Assembly: GCF_002310815.1 (NCBI RefSeq)
Contig: NZ_CP011033.1
Coordinates: 310,001-374,000 of the forward strand
Source: Pseudoalteromonas tunicata
GTDB taxonomy: Bacteria > Pseudomonadota > Gammaproteobacteria > Enterobacterales > Alteromonadaceae
Direction of reading: 5' to 3'
DNA: 64,000 bases
The position numbers were made by a program, and so were the translations under genes. The notes under the pieces are model-generated. The model ran no database searches. It was not told where the DNA came from and saw only the letters and a program-made list of their open reading frames with translations. Shown in pieces: positions 47,705 to 57,238 of this stretch (positions are counted from its first letter, which is position 1; every line of letters starts with the position of its first letter).

Positions 47705-48727
47705 TTATAAATTCATAGTGCGAAATCGATTTGGTGTTAATCCTGTTTGCTGTTTAAACGCATTGTAAAATGTTGATGAAGCGCCAAAGCCACTTTGTTC
47801 AGCAATATCGTCAATACTTGCGTTAGGTTGCTCAAGCAAAAGTTTTTGAGCAAGCCCTACTCTTTGCCTATTGATGTATTGTTTAAAGTTCATTTGATAG
47901 TGTTCATTTAATAGCTGTGATAACACCGTGTGTGATGTACTCAAACGCTTTGCTAAACGAGGTAGAGTAAGCTGTGGATCAATGAAAACCTGCTCTTTAT
48001 CCATAAGTTTTTCAAGCATTAATGAATATTGCCGTATTTGTGATTCGGTAAGTTTATTATTGGCATACTTGTCTACTTCTTCTGTTTTATTTTGTTTAAA
48101 CTTAAGCATTACGAGTAATGACAAATAGAGAATCAGGGAGAAGCTTAATGCCCCGATAATGTATGAAGTATATGAAGCTGTAAAATAAGCAACCCAAATT
48201 AAAGTACTACCTACTAAAGTTGCAAAAGCTTTATCAGCAAAAAGCTTTTGCCATTGGCCTTTTAAGTCACGTATTTGAACTCTGTAAAAATAAAAGGCTA
48301 ACAGCAAACACACTAGCCACAAATAACTGGAACCACGGTATATCCAATACTGCCATAAATCTACATAAGAGCTATAAGGAAATACAATCCCTACAATAAC
48401 AATGGTTGAAATAAGCGTAATGAAAATCCATTTAACCGAAAAATACACTGCGTGAGCTTTAACCTGTTTGGAAATATATGCTACCAAACATGGCCCAATC
48501 AGAAAGCAGGCAGTAAGACCAAGCTGTAAAATGTTTTTATCTAGATCTGGTGCAAAATAAAACGCGACTGACTTTCCTATTCGCACACTTATCAACAACA
48601 ACAGTATGGCAAACCAAGTATCTCCTGTATTTTTATTCCCCCAGATTAGCATCCATGAAGCTAAAACCACACCATTGAATACACCTAAAGTTGAAAAGAA
48701 AAATAATAAATAAGATGTAGCAGTCAT
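47705..48727 (-). CDS. Membrane-bound AraC-family regulator
   Basis: The N-terminal 220 residues contain about seven hydrophobic helices (LLFFFSTLGVFNGVVLASW, IGPCLVAYISKQ and others). The C-terminus is a double helix-turn-helix (LPRLAKRLSTSHTVLSQLL, FGASSTFYNAFKQQTGLTP). It likely senses a signal in the membrane and regulates the adjacent DJ-1 gene. The start is uncertain: the ATG at 48727 has AAGGA somewhat far upstream, while the ATG at 48760 adds 11 residues without a visible Shine-Dalgarno. Confidence 0.85.
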   Translation of the reverse strand: MTATSYLLFFFSTLGVFNGVVLASWMLIWGNKNTGDTWFAILLLLISVRIGKSVAFYFAPDLDKNILQLGLTACFLIGPCLVAYISKQVKAHAVYFSVKWIFITLISTIVIVGIVFPYSSYVDLWQYWIYRGSSYLWLVCLLLAFYFYRVQIRDLKGQWQKLFADKAFATLVGSTLIWVAYFTASYTSYIIGALSFSLILYLSLLVMLKFKQNKTEEVDKYANNKLTESQIRQYSLMLEKLMDKEQVFIDPQLTLPRLAKRLSTSHTVLSQLLNEHYQMNFKQYINRQRVGLAQKLLLEQPNASIDDIAEQSGFGASSTFYNAFKQQTGLTPNRFRTMNL

Positions 48728-48871
48728 AAAAACTAGAATCCTTTGCTCTACGTTAACCATTCTAAATCAGGATCTTACTACATTTGAGCTACTCAGTGTT
48801 TATTCCGATGATTAGTAAAAAAAATGATTTAGCTTAACGCCTATTTTGTAGAGTTAACCAAGTTGTTCTGG

Positions 48872-49696
48872 TCAACTCCAACCGGACACTTTTCTAAAGG
48901 AATGTTCATACTCAATGGGTGATTGGTCGCCGTTCGACGAATGCAACCGATCCAGATTGTAATATTTCACATACGCTGCAACATCTTGCGTCATATGCTC
49001 TCTTGTTGGTTGCGCTACCTTGAACAACCAATCATGTTTTAAACTACCGAAAAACCTTTCAACTACGGCGTTATCCCAACAAGCACCGACGTCTCCCATA
49101 CTAGCGCGACAATGAAGTCGCTTTAATAAGTCTCTAAAGCGTTTACTCGTGTATTGAGAGCCTCTATCACTATGAAACACTAAACCTTTTGGAGGCTGTC
49201 GTAAGCGATGGGCTTTCAAAAACGCTTGTTCAATCAAGCCCGTCGTCATACGTTTTGACGTATGCCAACCCACAATGCGACGACCAAATAAGTCCATTAC
49301 AATTGCAAGGTATAGCCAGCCTTCGCCGGTTTTTAAATAACTCACATCGCCTGCCCACACTTGGTTGGGGCCTGGCGGATTAAAATTCATATTCAATAAA
49401 TTATCCGCCACAGCATCACTGTATTTGCGCTTTGTCGTGACTTTGTAAGCGATGCGCTGCTTAACCACTAAACCCAATCGTTTCATCAAGTTAATGACCC
49501 GATGACGGCTAACATCGAAGCCTTCTTTACGAAGCTTTTTCCCAAGCTCTCGACTACCCAGACTGTCTCGACTTACTTCAAAAAGCCTCTTCGCTCTTCG
49601 ATGTAAATTCAGTGTTTGTGCACTGATAATTATCGCGGGGCGCTTTCGCCAAGCATAGTATGCAGATTTGCTAACTCGCATCACTTTACACGACAT
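48872..49696 (-). CDS. IS3 transposase OrfB (integrase catalytic domain)
   Basis: An N-terminal HTH-like segment (VSKSAYYAWRKRP) precedes the rve DDE domain with Asp in VWAGDVSYL, Asp in FHSDRGSQYTS and Glu in NAVVERFFGSLK. Coding continues upstream in frame to the frameshift site (GFSVFRKRNEIKYSF onward, to about 49775), so the natural product is an OrfAB fusion. The ATG at 49696 is only the first ATG in that frame. Confidence 0.9.
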   Translation of the reverse strand: MSCKVMRVSKSAYYAWRKRPAIIISAQTLNLHRRAKRLFEVSRDSLGSRELGKKLRKEGFDVSRHRVINLMKRLGLVVKQRIAYKVTTKRKYSDAVADNLLNMNFNPPGPNQVWAGDVSYLKTGEGWLYLAIVMDLFGRRIVGWHTSKRMTTGLIEQAFLKAHRLRQPPKGLVFHSDRGSQYTSKRFRDLLKRLHCRASMGDVGACWDNAVVERFFGSLKHDWLFKVAQPTREHMTQDVAAYVKYYNLDRLHSSNGDQSPIEYEHSFRKVSGWS

Positions 49697-49740
49697 TGCA
49701 ACTGGGTACTGTTTACCTAAACTTGTTATAAATGAATATT

Positions 49741-49950
49741 TTATTTCATTTCTTTTGCGAAAAACGCTGAAGCCTTTTTTAATATTTCGCGCTCCATCAG
49801 CAAACGCTTATTGTCTTTTCTGAGCTGAACGAGTTCAGCCCGATCATCCTTGGATAACTCTGAATCTTCATTTTGTTGTTTAAACTTCGCTACCCAGTTA
49901 TAAAGTAGCTTGTCAGTAATATTTAGCGAAGCGGCCGCTTCAACAACTGT
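49741..49950 (-). pseudogene. IS3 OrfA, 5' truncated
   Basis: It reads TVVEAAASLNITDKLLYNWV then AKFKQQNEDSELSKDDRAEL and the leucine-zipper part LVQLRKDNKRLLMEREILKK, ending KEMK. The first 25-30 residues are lost at the junction with the neighbouring IS4 element, so this IS3 copy cannot express a complete transposase. Confidence 0.85.
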
Positions 49951-49988
49951 AATAGATGGGGTCAGGTCGTAATAGATGGGGTCAGGTC
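49949..49988. repeat. Perfect tandem 20-bp repeat at the IS4 edge
   Basis: GTAATAGATGGGGTCAGGTC occurs twice back to back. The second copy supplies the outer end of the IS4 terminal inverted repeat (GGGTCAGGTC), suggesting a slipped or nested insertion of an element end. Confidence 0.8.
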
Positions 49989-51351
49989 CTGACGAATCCC
50001 CACAATTTGATAATATAAATCAATAAGATAATATAAAAAAAATAGTTGAAGTGAAGTGCATAGCTAATTTTGATCTTATATGCTTTTTCCGACCAAAGAA
50101 ATTACATACTAAATCGACTATGCACTTAAATAAATTATTACATAAAACATTTTCTAATACAGTAGGTGTTATTGATAAGCGTAACCACTGCACATTAATG
50201 AAAGCAGCAGCAACACTCTGCCAACATACGTTCATATCCATTGCTGCTTTGGGAAGAAAGCTAAAGAGCAATGCGAAGGTTAAACACAATATTAAACGAA
50301 TAGATAGGTTATTTGGCAACCCTCGCGTCCAGTTCGCCCGCTATCACTATTACCAAGAAATCACTCACCGCGTGATTGGTCAAATTAGACGCCCATGCGT
50401 GACGATTGATTGGTCTGGGTTAACACCCTGTGGCGAGTTTCATTTATTACGGGCAGCGGTGCCAGTTAAAGGTCGAGCAATGACAATCTATGAGCAAAGT
50501 TTTCGTGAATGTGAATACATGAAGCAAAGCGTACATAAGGATTTCATCAAAACACTTAAATCAATATTACCTTCTGATTGCAAGCCGATCATTGTTACCG
50601 ATGCAGGATTTCGCAACCCTTGGTTTAAGTTAGTGCTTAAATTTGGTTGGGATTTTGTAGGTAGAGTGAGGCATCAAACACAATATCAAAAGCCAGAAGA
50701 TGATACGTGTTGGTTACCAGTAAAAACACTTTATTCTAAAGCGACAGCAAAACCCGTTTATCTATTTGAAACACAACTCGCTAAAGCCAATTCATTGAGT
50801 GGTCACTTTTACTTGTTTAAATCAAAGCCTAAACAAAGAAAAAAGAAAAATCTTCGAGGAAAAACGATTCGCTGCAGCGTAAGCTTGAAACATGCTAAAG
50901 GCGCCACGGAGCCATGGTTATTATTTACCTCACTGTGCAATATTAATTATTCAGCGCAAGATATGGTTAAAATTTACAGCCAGCGAATGCAGATAGAAGA
51001 GTCCTTTCGAGACTTAAAAAACACGAGTAATGGTTTGAACTTACGTCATTGTCGTAGCTATGAAAAAGGCCGTTTAAATGTCGCATTATTGATTGCATTA
51101 ATTGCTAATTTTATCCTTTGGCTAGCAGGTTTAACGGCAAAAATATTAAATGTGCATAGAAGCTTTCAGGCGAATACGATAAAGAATAGAAACGTGCTGT
51201 CTAGCTTTAGTTTGGGGACGCAATACTTCGAAAAATTTGGTTATAAAATAAAACTGAAAACGTTTTTAGAAGCACTCAAGCAATTAAATAAGGATTGCCG
51301 TGAGTGCTTGTAGCTTGGATAAAATTGTGGGGATCCCTCAGGACTTGACCC
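49979..51351 (+). mobile_element. IS4-family element (IS10-like group)
   Basis: Inverted ends about 30 bases long: left GGGTCAGGTCCTGACGAATC, right (reverse complement) GGGTCAAGTCCTGAGGGATC, both continuing CCCACAATTT. The IS10-like CTGANNNATCC core is visible. It holds one intact transposase. I find no clear target duplication. Confidence 0.75.
50120..51313 (+). CDS. IS4-family transposase
   Basis: About 397 residues with the DDE residues in TIDWSGL, IIVTDAGFRNPW and the YREK motif YSQRMQIEESFRDLK. The N-terminal HLNKLLHKTF onward is typical of IS10-like enzymes. The frame is open further upstream (to 50051), but the ATG at 50120 gives the usual length. No defect is seen. Confidence 0.92.
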   Translation: MHLNKLLHKTFSNTVGVIDKRNHCTLMKAAATLCQHTFISIAALGRKLKSNAKVKHNIKRIDRLFGNPRVQFARYHYYQEITHRVIGQIRRPCVTIDWSGLTPCGEFHLLRAAVPVKGRAMTIYEQSFRECEYMKQSVHKDFIKTLKSILPSDCKPIIVTDAGFRNPWFKLVLKFGWDFVGRVRHQTQYQKPEDDTCWLPVKTLYSKATAKPVYLFETQLAKANSLSGHFYLFKSKPKQRKKKNLRGKTIRCSVSLKHAKGATEPWLLFTSLCNINYSAQDMVKIYSQRMQIEESFRDLKNTSNGLNLRHCRSYEKGRLNVALLIALIANFILWLAGLTAKILNVHRSFQANTIKNRNVLSSFSLGTQYFEKFGYKIKLKTFLEALKQLNKDCRECL

Positions 51352-51362
51352 TGACGAATCTC

Positions 51363-51423
51363 CTTCCAGTTTGGCGCATAGACGCCGTTTTGGGAGTGTC
51401 CATCTCATCACCCATAAATATCT
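51363..51423. mobile_element. Fragment of the IS1111-like upstream end
   Basis: From CTTCCAGTTTGGCGCATAG to CCATAAATATCT it matches 44829-44889 with one difference, but no transposase follows. It is the remains of a second copy, cut by the IS4 insertion. Confidence 0.8.
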
Positions 51424-51471
51424 TCTTGAAATAAAATGATTTTTAAAATTTAGTGCTCGTAAAATAATCGT

Positions 51472-51775
51472 TTAACCTCGGTGTAGCGCAGCACCTCGGG
51501 GTTCTCGGTGGTGAAAACGTTTGTATCTCACAATGACGCCAAAAGCTAAGTGGTGTCGCGATAAATCACGACCTACAATCTGGGTGTTTACTTCAACATG
51601 TTTTTAATCGGTTGGGTTGGGTTGTTTTGGTTGAAATGTGAGCGATTATGATGTGCTTTAACCTTGTTGTAGCACAGCGCCTTGGGGCGCTCGGTGGTGG
51701 AATGTTTTTTTATCACAATTGTTCCCAAAGATAAGACTTGTTGTGATAAATCACGACCTAGGGAGTCAGTGTTTT
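51472..51775. repeat. Two copies of an intergenic repeat with a palindromic core
   Basis: Units starting at 51472 and 51658 share TTAACCT, GTAGC.CAGC.CCT, GG..CTCGGTGGTG and the core GTCGCGATAAATCACGAC (51555-51572; GTTGTGATAAATCACGAC at 51740-51757). A third core lies at 54453-54470. No gene is seen in 51424-51872. Confidence 0.65.
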
Positions 51776-51872
51776 GGTAATTTATGTATTGAATGTTTTA
51801 TATTTCAATCTGTTTTGGTGGTTTTAACCTACACTTCGCTTATCTATTAGAATCACTGATTGAGATTAATTG

Positions 51873-54289
51873 ATGCCAGAAAGAAGTTACAATTTTTTGG
51901 AAGATGAAAACAAGCGGCTTAAGTTAGAACTTGAGCAAATTACGTTCGAAAGAGATAAATATAAAATGCTGTTTGATGCGTCAGCCGATGCATTATCGAT
52001 CATCGATTTAAATTCAGGCAAGTTTGTAGAGTGTAATCAAGCTGCGGTTGAGATGCATGGTATTGCTAGTAAAGCGGACTTTTTAACCTTAATACCTTCT
52101 GATTTATCGCCTCTATTTCAGCCATGTGGCCGCCCTTCTGAAGATATGGGCAAAGCGTACTTAGAAAAAGCATTGCACGACGGAGCTCAATTATTTCAGT
52201 GGACGCACACGCGCTTAGATGGATCCATCTTTCCTTGTTTAGTATCACTGACAGCAATCCATTTCAACGAAACCTGCTTAGTATTGGTAATTGGCAGAGA
52301 TATTACTGCACTGATTGAAACGCAAGACAAATTAAGCGCGGCATTAACCGAAATTAAACGTTATGAACACGCATACTTAAAAGAGAAGCAAAAATTTGAA
52401 ACATTTGTAGATTTGGCCCCTGTGGGCATTGCGATAAACGCGTTTGATAATGGCGCTTTTAATTATGTAAATCGCGAATTTAGTCGTTTTACGGGCTATA
52501 ACGTTGATGAACTTAATGAGATGGATTACTGGGAACTCACACCACAATCTTATCAAGCTCAAGAGCAAGAACAGTTAAATTTACTATCTGATACAGGACG
52601 TTACGGTCCATATAAAAAAGAATACACTCATAAAAATGGTCACACTTACCCCGTTTTATTATCGGGTATAAAAATAACTGACGAGCATGGTAATAATGTT
52701 ATCTGGTCTGTGGTACAGGATATTTCTCAGCAAAAGACAATTGAAGACCAATTAATTGAAGCTAAAAAACAAGCTGATGCTAGCAATCGTACCATGCAGT
52801 TAGCGAATGATTCTGCAGGAATTGGTGTATGGGAATGGGATTTAACGACCAATGCGTTAGTGTGGGATGACTGGATGTACAAATTGTATGGCATTTCAGC
52901 AAAAACGTTTACGGGTGCCTTTGAAGCATGGACAAACAGCGTTCATCCTGATGATATTGAAGGGGCAAAAGCGGAGTTAGAGTCTGCAGTGGCTGGCCTT
53001 GGAGAATATAACCCTGAATTTAGAGTGGTGCATCCTGATGGATGTGTAAGAACGCTCAAGGCCAGTGCGGAAATTTTAAAAGACGAGTGCGGACAGCCAA
53101 TCAAAGTCGTTGGTGTAAATTACGATGTAACTGAGAAAGTCATTGCGATGAATACGTTAGCCAAAGCTAAATTAGCCGCTGAAAATGCTGCTAAGGCTAA
53201 AAGTGATTTTTTAGCTAACATGAGCCATGAAATTCGTACTCCGATGAATGCCATTTTAGGCGGGTTGCAATTGTTACAAAGTGCTCAGCTAGAAGATAAC
53301 TTGCGCATCATACTCGATAACGCCACTTATTCGGCACAAAGTTTACTTACCATCATTAATGATATTTTAGATTATTCAAAAATTGAATCGAACAAACTTG
53401 AGCTAGAACAAGCGCCTTTCTCTCTGGTTGATGTGGTAGATTCGGTCAAATATGATCTTGATGCGCAGATAAGTAATAAGGGTCTCGATTTTGTAGTGAC
53501 CATCGATGAGCGTTTTGTTGATGGTTGGGTGGGGGATTTTGTTCGAGTAAAACAAATCTTGTTAAATCTTGTCTCTAATGCGGTTAAATTTACGCATAAC
53601 GGGCATGTTGAGCTAACGATTGATTACACGCGCTATCACGACCAGCAGGCAGTATGTATTAACGTGATTGATTCGGGTATTGGCATGAATGAAGAGGCGC
53701 AGCAAAAAATATTTGAGCGCTTTTCGCAGGCCGATACTTCGACAACCCGTCAATATGGGGGCACGGGGCTAGGGATGTCGATAACGAGTAATTTGGTGGC
53801 ATTAATGGGGGCCATATTGAGCTGACTAGTGAGCTTGGAAAGGGAACTCGGGTTAGCGTTGTCTTGCCTTTGGAAAAAACCACTCTGATGGTTAAGAAAA
53901 ATAACGCTCAATCGTTGTTAGCACCTAATCTAACAGGGAAAAAAATACTCATCGCTGAAGATAATAAGATTAATCAAATCGTGATCCAAACGATGTTAAA
54001 GGCCACTCACGCTCAATTAACAATGGTCGAAAATGGGCTGTTAGCAGTCGAACTATTTGCAAAACAAGGCTTTGATTTAGTGCTGATGGATATTCACATG
54101 CCTGAGATGGATGGTATTGAGGCGCAACAAAAAATTCGAGAGGTGAATAAACAAATACCGGTGATTGCGTTAACAGCTAATGTGATGGCCAATGACGTTA
54201 AAGCGTATTTAGCGCAGGGATTTGCTGCGCATATTGCCAAACCTATTGATATGAAGAGTTTATATGGCGTGCTTAAGCAGTATTTTTAA
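51873..54289 (+). pseudogene. PAS-PAS-PAS hybrid histidine kinase, split by a frameshift
   Basis: First frame (to 53825): a coiled start, three PAS domains (FDASADALSIIDLNSGKFV; APVGIAINAFDNGAFNYVN; GIGVWEWDLTTNALVWDD), HisKA with NMSHEIRTPMNA and an ATPase domain up to GGTGLGMSI. It then stops after ALMGAILS. In the other frame the text continues naturally as HIELTSELGKGTRVSV and a receiver domain (LMDIHMPEMDG, AKPIDM) to 54289. The shift is at a run of five G (53807-53811). Six would restore one protein of about 806 residues with no membrane helix. It may be phase variation, mutation or sequencing error. Confidence 0.85.
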
Positions 54290-54452
54290 TGAGTTACCGA
54301 AACAAACTGGGGCAGCTCTATCTTTTTGTCTTTCAATTAAATAAACCTATAAGTTCTTGTTTACCTAATTAAAATTACTATGCTTATTGAATTGTAAGTA
54401 TTCAGCCCCAGCCAGTATTGGCGCTTTTTTATTTGCAGGTAATTAGTGTTTT

Positions 54453-54470
54453 GTCGCGATAAATCACGAC
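54453..54470. repeat. Third copy of the GTCGCGATAAATCACGAC palindromic core
   Basis: Identical to the core at 51555-51572, here within the 54290-54725 gap, which otherwise shows no gene. Confidence 0.6.
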
Positions 54471-54659
54471 CTTCAAATAGTGAGCTGTGACGTTGTTTAG
54501 ATACATTTTCTGCCTCGGTGGCGAAGCCCCCTTCGGTGATGCTCAAAACTATTTTGCTTGGTTATGGGAATGGTTTAATCAGTAGCCGTCATCTTGTCAA
54601 AGCGTGCGAGAGTAATATTCTGTTTATGAGTGCGTCGGGTTGGTGTTGATCAGAAGATG

Positions 54660-54690
54660 CAGCAGTGGCTACAAATGAATGCCACTGCTG
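54660..54690 (-). terminator. Hairpin downstream of the immunity-like gene
   Basis: CAGCAGTGGC and GCCACTGCTG are perfect 10-base arms with an 11-base loop, placed 35 bases after the end of the minus-strand gene. It lacks a clean T run on that strand. Confidence 0.45.
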
Positions 54691-54725
54691 ATTTTGATTA
54701 ACACGGTGCCAGTTGCGCACAATTG

Positions 54726-54995
54726 CTAATGACTGATTGGTTTTAAACGTGCTTTTGCTGCGAGTTTATCGCTCAGTTTGCCAGTAACAGCCCACACACA
54801 TAAAGCTATCCATGCGATCCATGATAGGCCTGCCGGGACATTAAGTAGCGCGATTTTTAAAGCATGTTGGCGATTAAATAGTAACGCTAATAGGCTTGGT
54901 AAAAACCACACAACCAGAAAAAATACGCCAAATAGGATTAACGTTAGGGTATTGGCTTGTTCTAATACTGTTAGGTAATTTTGTATTGTTTCCAT
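54726..54995 (-). CDS. Superinfection-immunity-like small membrane protein
   Basis: An 89-residue protein with two membrane helices. The pattern FLPSLLALLFNRQHALKIAL then NVPAGLSWIAWIALCVWAV fits the Imm_superinfect family (PF14373), named for phage T4 Imm, which blocks DNA entry of superinfecting phages. The family is widespread outside phages, so a phage-exclusion role is not proven. AGGA precedes the ATG at 54995. Confidence 0.8.
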   Translation of the reverse strand: METIQNYLTVLEQANTLTLILFGVFFLVVWFLPSLLALLFNRQHALKIALLNVPAGLSWIAWIALCVWAVTGKLSDKLAAKARLKPISH

Positions 54996-55052
54996 GGGAG
55001 ATTCCTCGTTTTAGTTTGTTCGTCAGTGATAAAAAAGTGATTAGTGCGTTGT

Positions 55053-56528
55053 TTACAGCACAGCATCGGTCAAGGTTGATAATTGTGCTTTAAGGTCTGC
55101 CACTTGTGTGACATTGCCGCGTTGCACTACGGTGTTAATTGTTTTGAGTGCATCAAGGCTCTTTAGCGGGTTAGCTGCCATAACAATAAAGTCAGCGTTA
55201 AACCCGACCGCCAATTTTCCGGTATCGGTTAAACCAAGATGACGGGCACCATTGATGGTCGCAAGTTGCAAAACCTGCCAATTGCTAAGCCCAGCAGCTT
55301 GGCTCAGTTGCAATTCGCGCAGATAAAATGGGCCACTGGTAAAGCTGTCGGTGCCAATTGCCAGTGGTACACCGGCATCGTAAAGGCGCTTAAATAATTG
55401 CTGCACTTTGGACATTTGTTGTTGAGCTAAGGTAAAGTCCTCTGCTGTCCAGTTATAACTAGGCGCAGCCATGGTCGCGCGCCAATGCTGGCGTAATTGT
55501 GGATGAAATACCCACATATCTTGCTCGGGGTAGCGGGTTTCAAGCTCCTTAGCAAAGTAAAATAGTTCATTCACTACCATGGTTAAATCAATATTGGTTT
55601 GCTGCTTGGCCAAGGTTTTAAACAATTGTTGCATCGGCTCACTGTCATAATCGACATGTTGGAACCAGCGGTAAATAAATCGTTGGTTATAAGGGTCTTG
55701 TCGTTCTTCTTGATAGCTTGTTTTATGTTCGCCTGTCAGGAGTTCTGCGCTGGTTGGTAAAGCATGGGTTAAGGCATCAACGCCTAACTCTGCTGCATAT
55801 TGCCAGCTGACATTATCAAGATGAGCAACGGTTTTTAAGCCAGCTGATTTTGCTAAGTGCACGCCCATGGCCACTTCGTCTTTATTGAGGCCCGTATAAA
55901 GCTTGATGTATTGTACGCCTTGTGCTTTTTGGCTAGCAATTTCAGCTTGCCAGCTTGCTTCATCTTTTGGGTAAACTGCGCCACCTAAAATAGGTGTTGG
56001 TTCAAAAATATAACCTGCATAAATCAGTGCAGGGCCTATCCACTGGCCTGAGTTTTGCTTTTGCGCATAGTCAAAATTGGCGGCAGGTTCACCGGCAGGG
56101 CTAAATGCGGTAGTGATCCCCGACGCAAGCGTCGTCAGCGCATGATAGCGAGTTATTTGGCTATGTCCTTTCATTGACAAAATAGGCGTGTCACCTTGCA
56201 TTTCAACCCGATGTGGCCCTGCTGTAAGGTGCAGATGCACGTCGATTAAACCGGGTAAGACAAATTGGTCATTTAAGTCAATATGTTGCTCTGCAATAGG
56301 CAAAGTAGGCTGTGCGCTGTGTTGTTGACCCATTGCGATAATGCGACCTGCATTGGTTAATAACCAACCGTCTTTAAGTTGCTGCTCGCTTGCGGGATCG
56401 AGTAACGTTGCGTTGTGGTACAGCACTGTGCCTGTTTGTTCTGCATCTAAAAGGTTTGATGGTGTATTAGCCCAAACGTGCCCCACTGTTAGGCTGCTAA
56501 TAAGGTAAATAAGTGAACGTTTTTTCAT
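55053..56528 (-). CDS. Exported amidohydrolase-family enzyme
   Basis: A signal peptide (MKKRSLIYLISSLTVGHVWA) is followed by a TIM-barrel amidohydrolase with metal-binding HVHLH, the KLYTG segment holding a Lys ligand, VAHLDN and the catalytic Asp in AIGTDSF. Size and motifs resemble secreted imidazolonepropionase-like or prolidase-like amidohydrolases. The substrate is unknown. It is divergent from the ECF sigma gene (start-to-start 210 bases), which may control it. Confidence 0.87.
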   Translation of the reverse strand: MKKRSLIYLISSLTVGHVWANTPSNLLDAEQTGTVLYHNATLLDPASEQQLKDGWLLTNAGRIIAMGQQHSAQPTLPIAEQHIDLNDQFVLPGLIDVHLHLTAGPHRVEMQGDTPILSMKGHSQITRYHALTTLASGITTAFSPAGEPAANFDYAQKQNSGQWIGPALIYAGYIFEPTPILGGAVYPKDEASWQAEIASQKAQGVQYIKLYTGLNKDEVAMGVHLAKSAGLKTVAHLDNVSWQYAAELGVDALTHALPTSAELLTGEHKTSYQEERQDPYNQRFIYRWFQHVDYDSEPMQQLFKTLAKQQTNIDLTMVVNELFYFAKELETRYPEQDMWVFHPQLRQHWRATMAAPSYNWTAEDFTLAQQQMSKVQQLFKRLYDAGVPLAIGTDSFTSGPFYLRELQLSQAAGLSNWQVLQLATINGARHLGLTDTGKLAVGFNADFIVMAANPLKSLDALKTINTVVQRGNVTQVADLKAQLSTLTDAVL

Positions 56529-56737
56529 TGTTACTCTCTGCTGTGTGATGTGTTTGTTTTTTAAGTCGTGGTATTTTTGTATTGTGTTACATAAAATTTT
56601 TTATTTTTTTTATGTAACACTTTGCCAAGCAGGGCAGACTAATAGGATGGTAGGGTAAGCGCAGGAGTGAGTATTTGTGTTTATCAAAAATAAATTTAGC
56701 GACGAGGTTTTGTTTGACCACATTCGATTCGAGTTTA

Positions 56738-57238
56738 ATGACGCCTGAGCAGTTTTTACTGCACTTATGGCAGCAAAATCAGGGAGCAATTAGTCGAACC
56801 TTGCTTGCTTGTGAGGCAGATCCGGCCGCTCGGCAAGATTTAAAACAGGATGTCTTTTTGGCTTTACATCAGTCAGTTTCGCGTTTGCAGGAGGCGCAAA
56901 ACCCTCGCGCTTATTTGTTTAGGATTGTTCACAATGTAACGGTTGATCACATTGCTCGGGCGCAGCGCTTTAAATGGCAGCCACTCGAAGACGATATTCA
57001 TCATGTGATGCTGCAAGAATGCCCCTCTGCAGAGGTAGATGAACGCCAGCAAAATCAACAGTTAATGAATGCTGTTCGTCGTTTATCGCCGGCTAATAGG
57101 CAGGTGATCCTGTTAGCCATGGAAGATTTAGATGCACCTGAAATTGCAGATATTTTGCAGGTAAGCCATGGTGCGGTGAGGGTGCGACTGAATCGTGCCA
57201 AAATAGAATTGATGGAGTTGATGCAACATGACCGATGA
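56738..57238 (+). CDS. ECF-family RNA polymerase sigma factor
   Basis: Region 2 (ADPAARQDLKQDVFLALHQS, NPRAYLFRIVHNV) and region 4 (LSPANRQVILLAMEDLDAP, then the helix-turn-helix ending VRVRLNRAK) are complete. The ATG at 56738 is chosen because the product then starts MTPEQFL like relatives. The frame is open back to 56675. It overlaps the next gene by 11 bases. Confidence 0.88.
   Translation: MTPEQFLLHLWQQNQGAISRTLLACEADPAARQDLKQDVFLALHQSVSRLQEAQNPRAYLFRIVHNVTVDHIARAQRFKWQPLEDDIHHVMLQECPSAEVDERQQNQQLMNAVRRLSPANRQVILLAMEDLDAPEIADILQVSHGAVRVRLNRAKIELMELMQHDR

Larger units (their letters stand above)
48864..49950 (-). mobile_element. IS3-family element, truncated at its 5' end
   Basis: It contains a full orfB and the 3' part of orfA. 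The A AAAAAG slippery heptamer (CTTTTTT at 49774-49780 on the + strand) lies in orfA as expected for -1 frameshifting to OrfAB. The orfA start and the right IS end are missing where the IS4 element and its flanking tandem repeat begin. The left end is approximate. Confidence 0.8.

Noticed and set aside
53864..54289. Separate 141-residue response regulator gene
   Set aside because: It has only a TTG start without a ribosome site, and its upstream frame continues the ATPase domain of the preceding kinase. It is the C-terminal part of one frameshifted gene.
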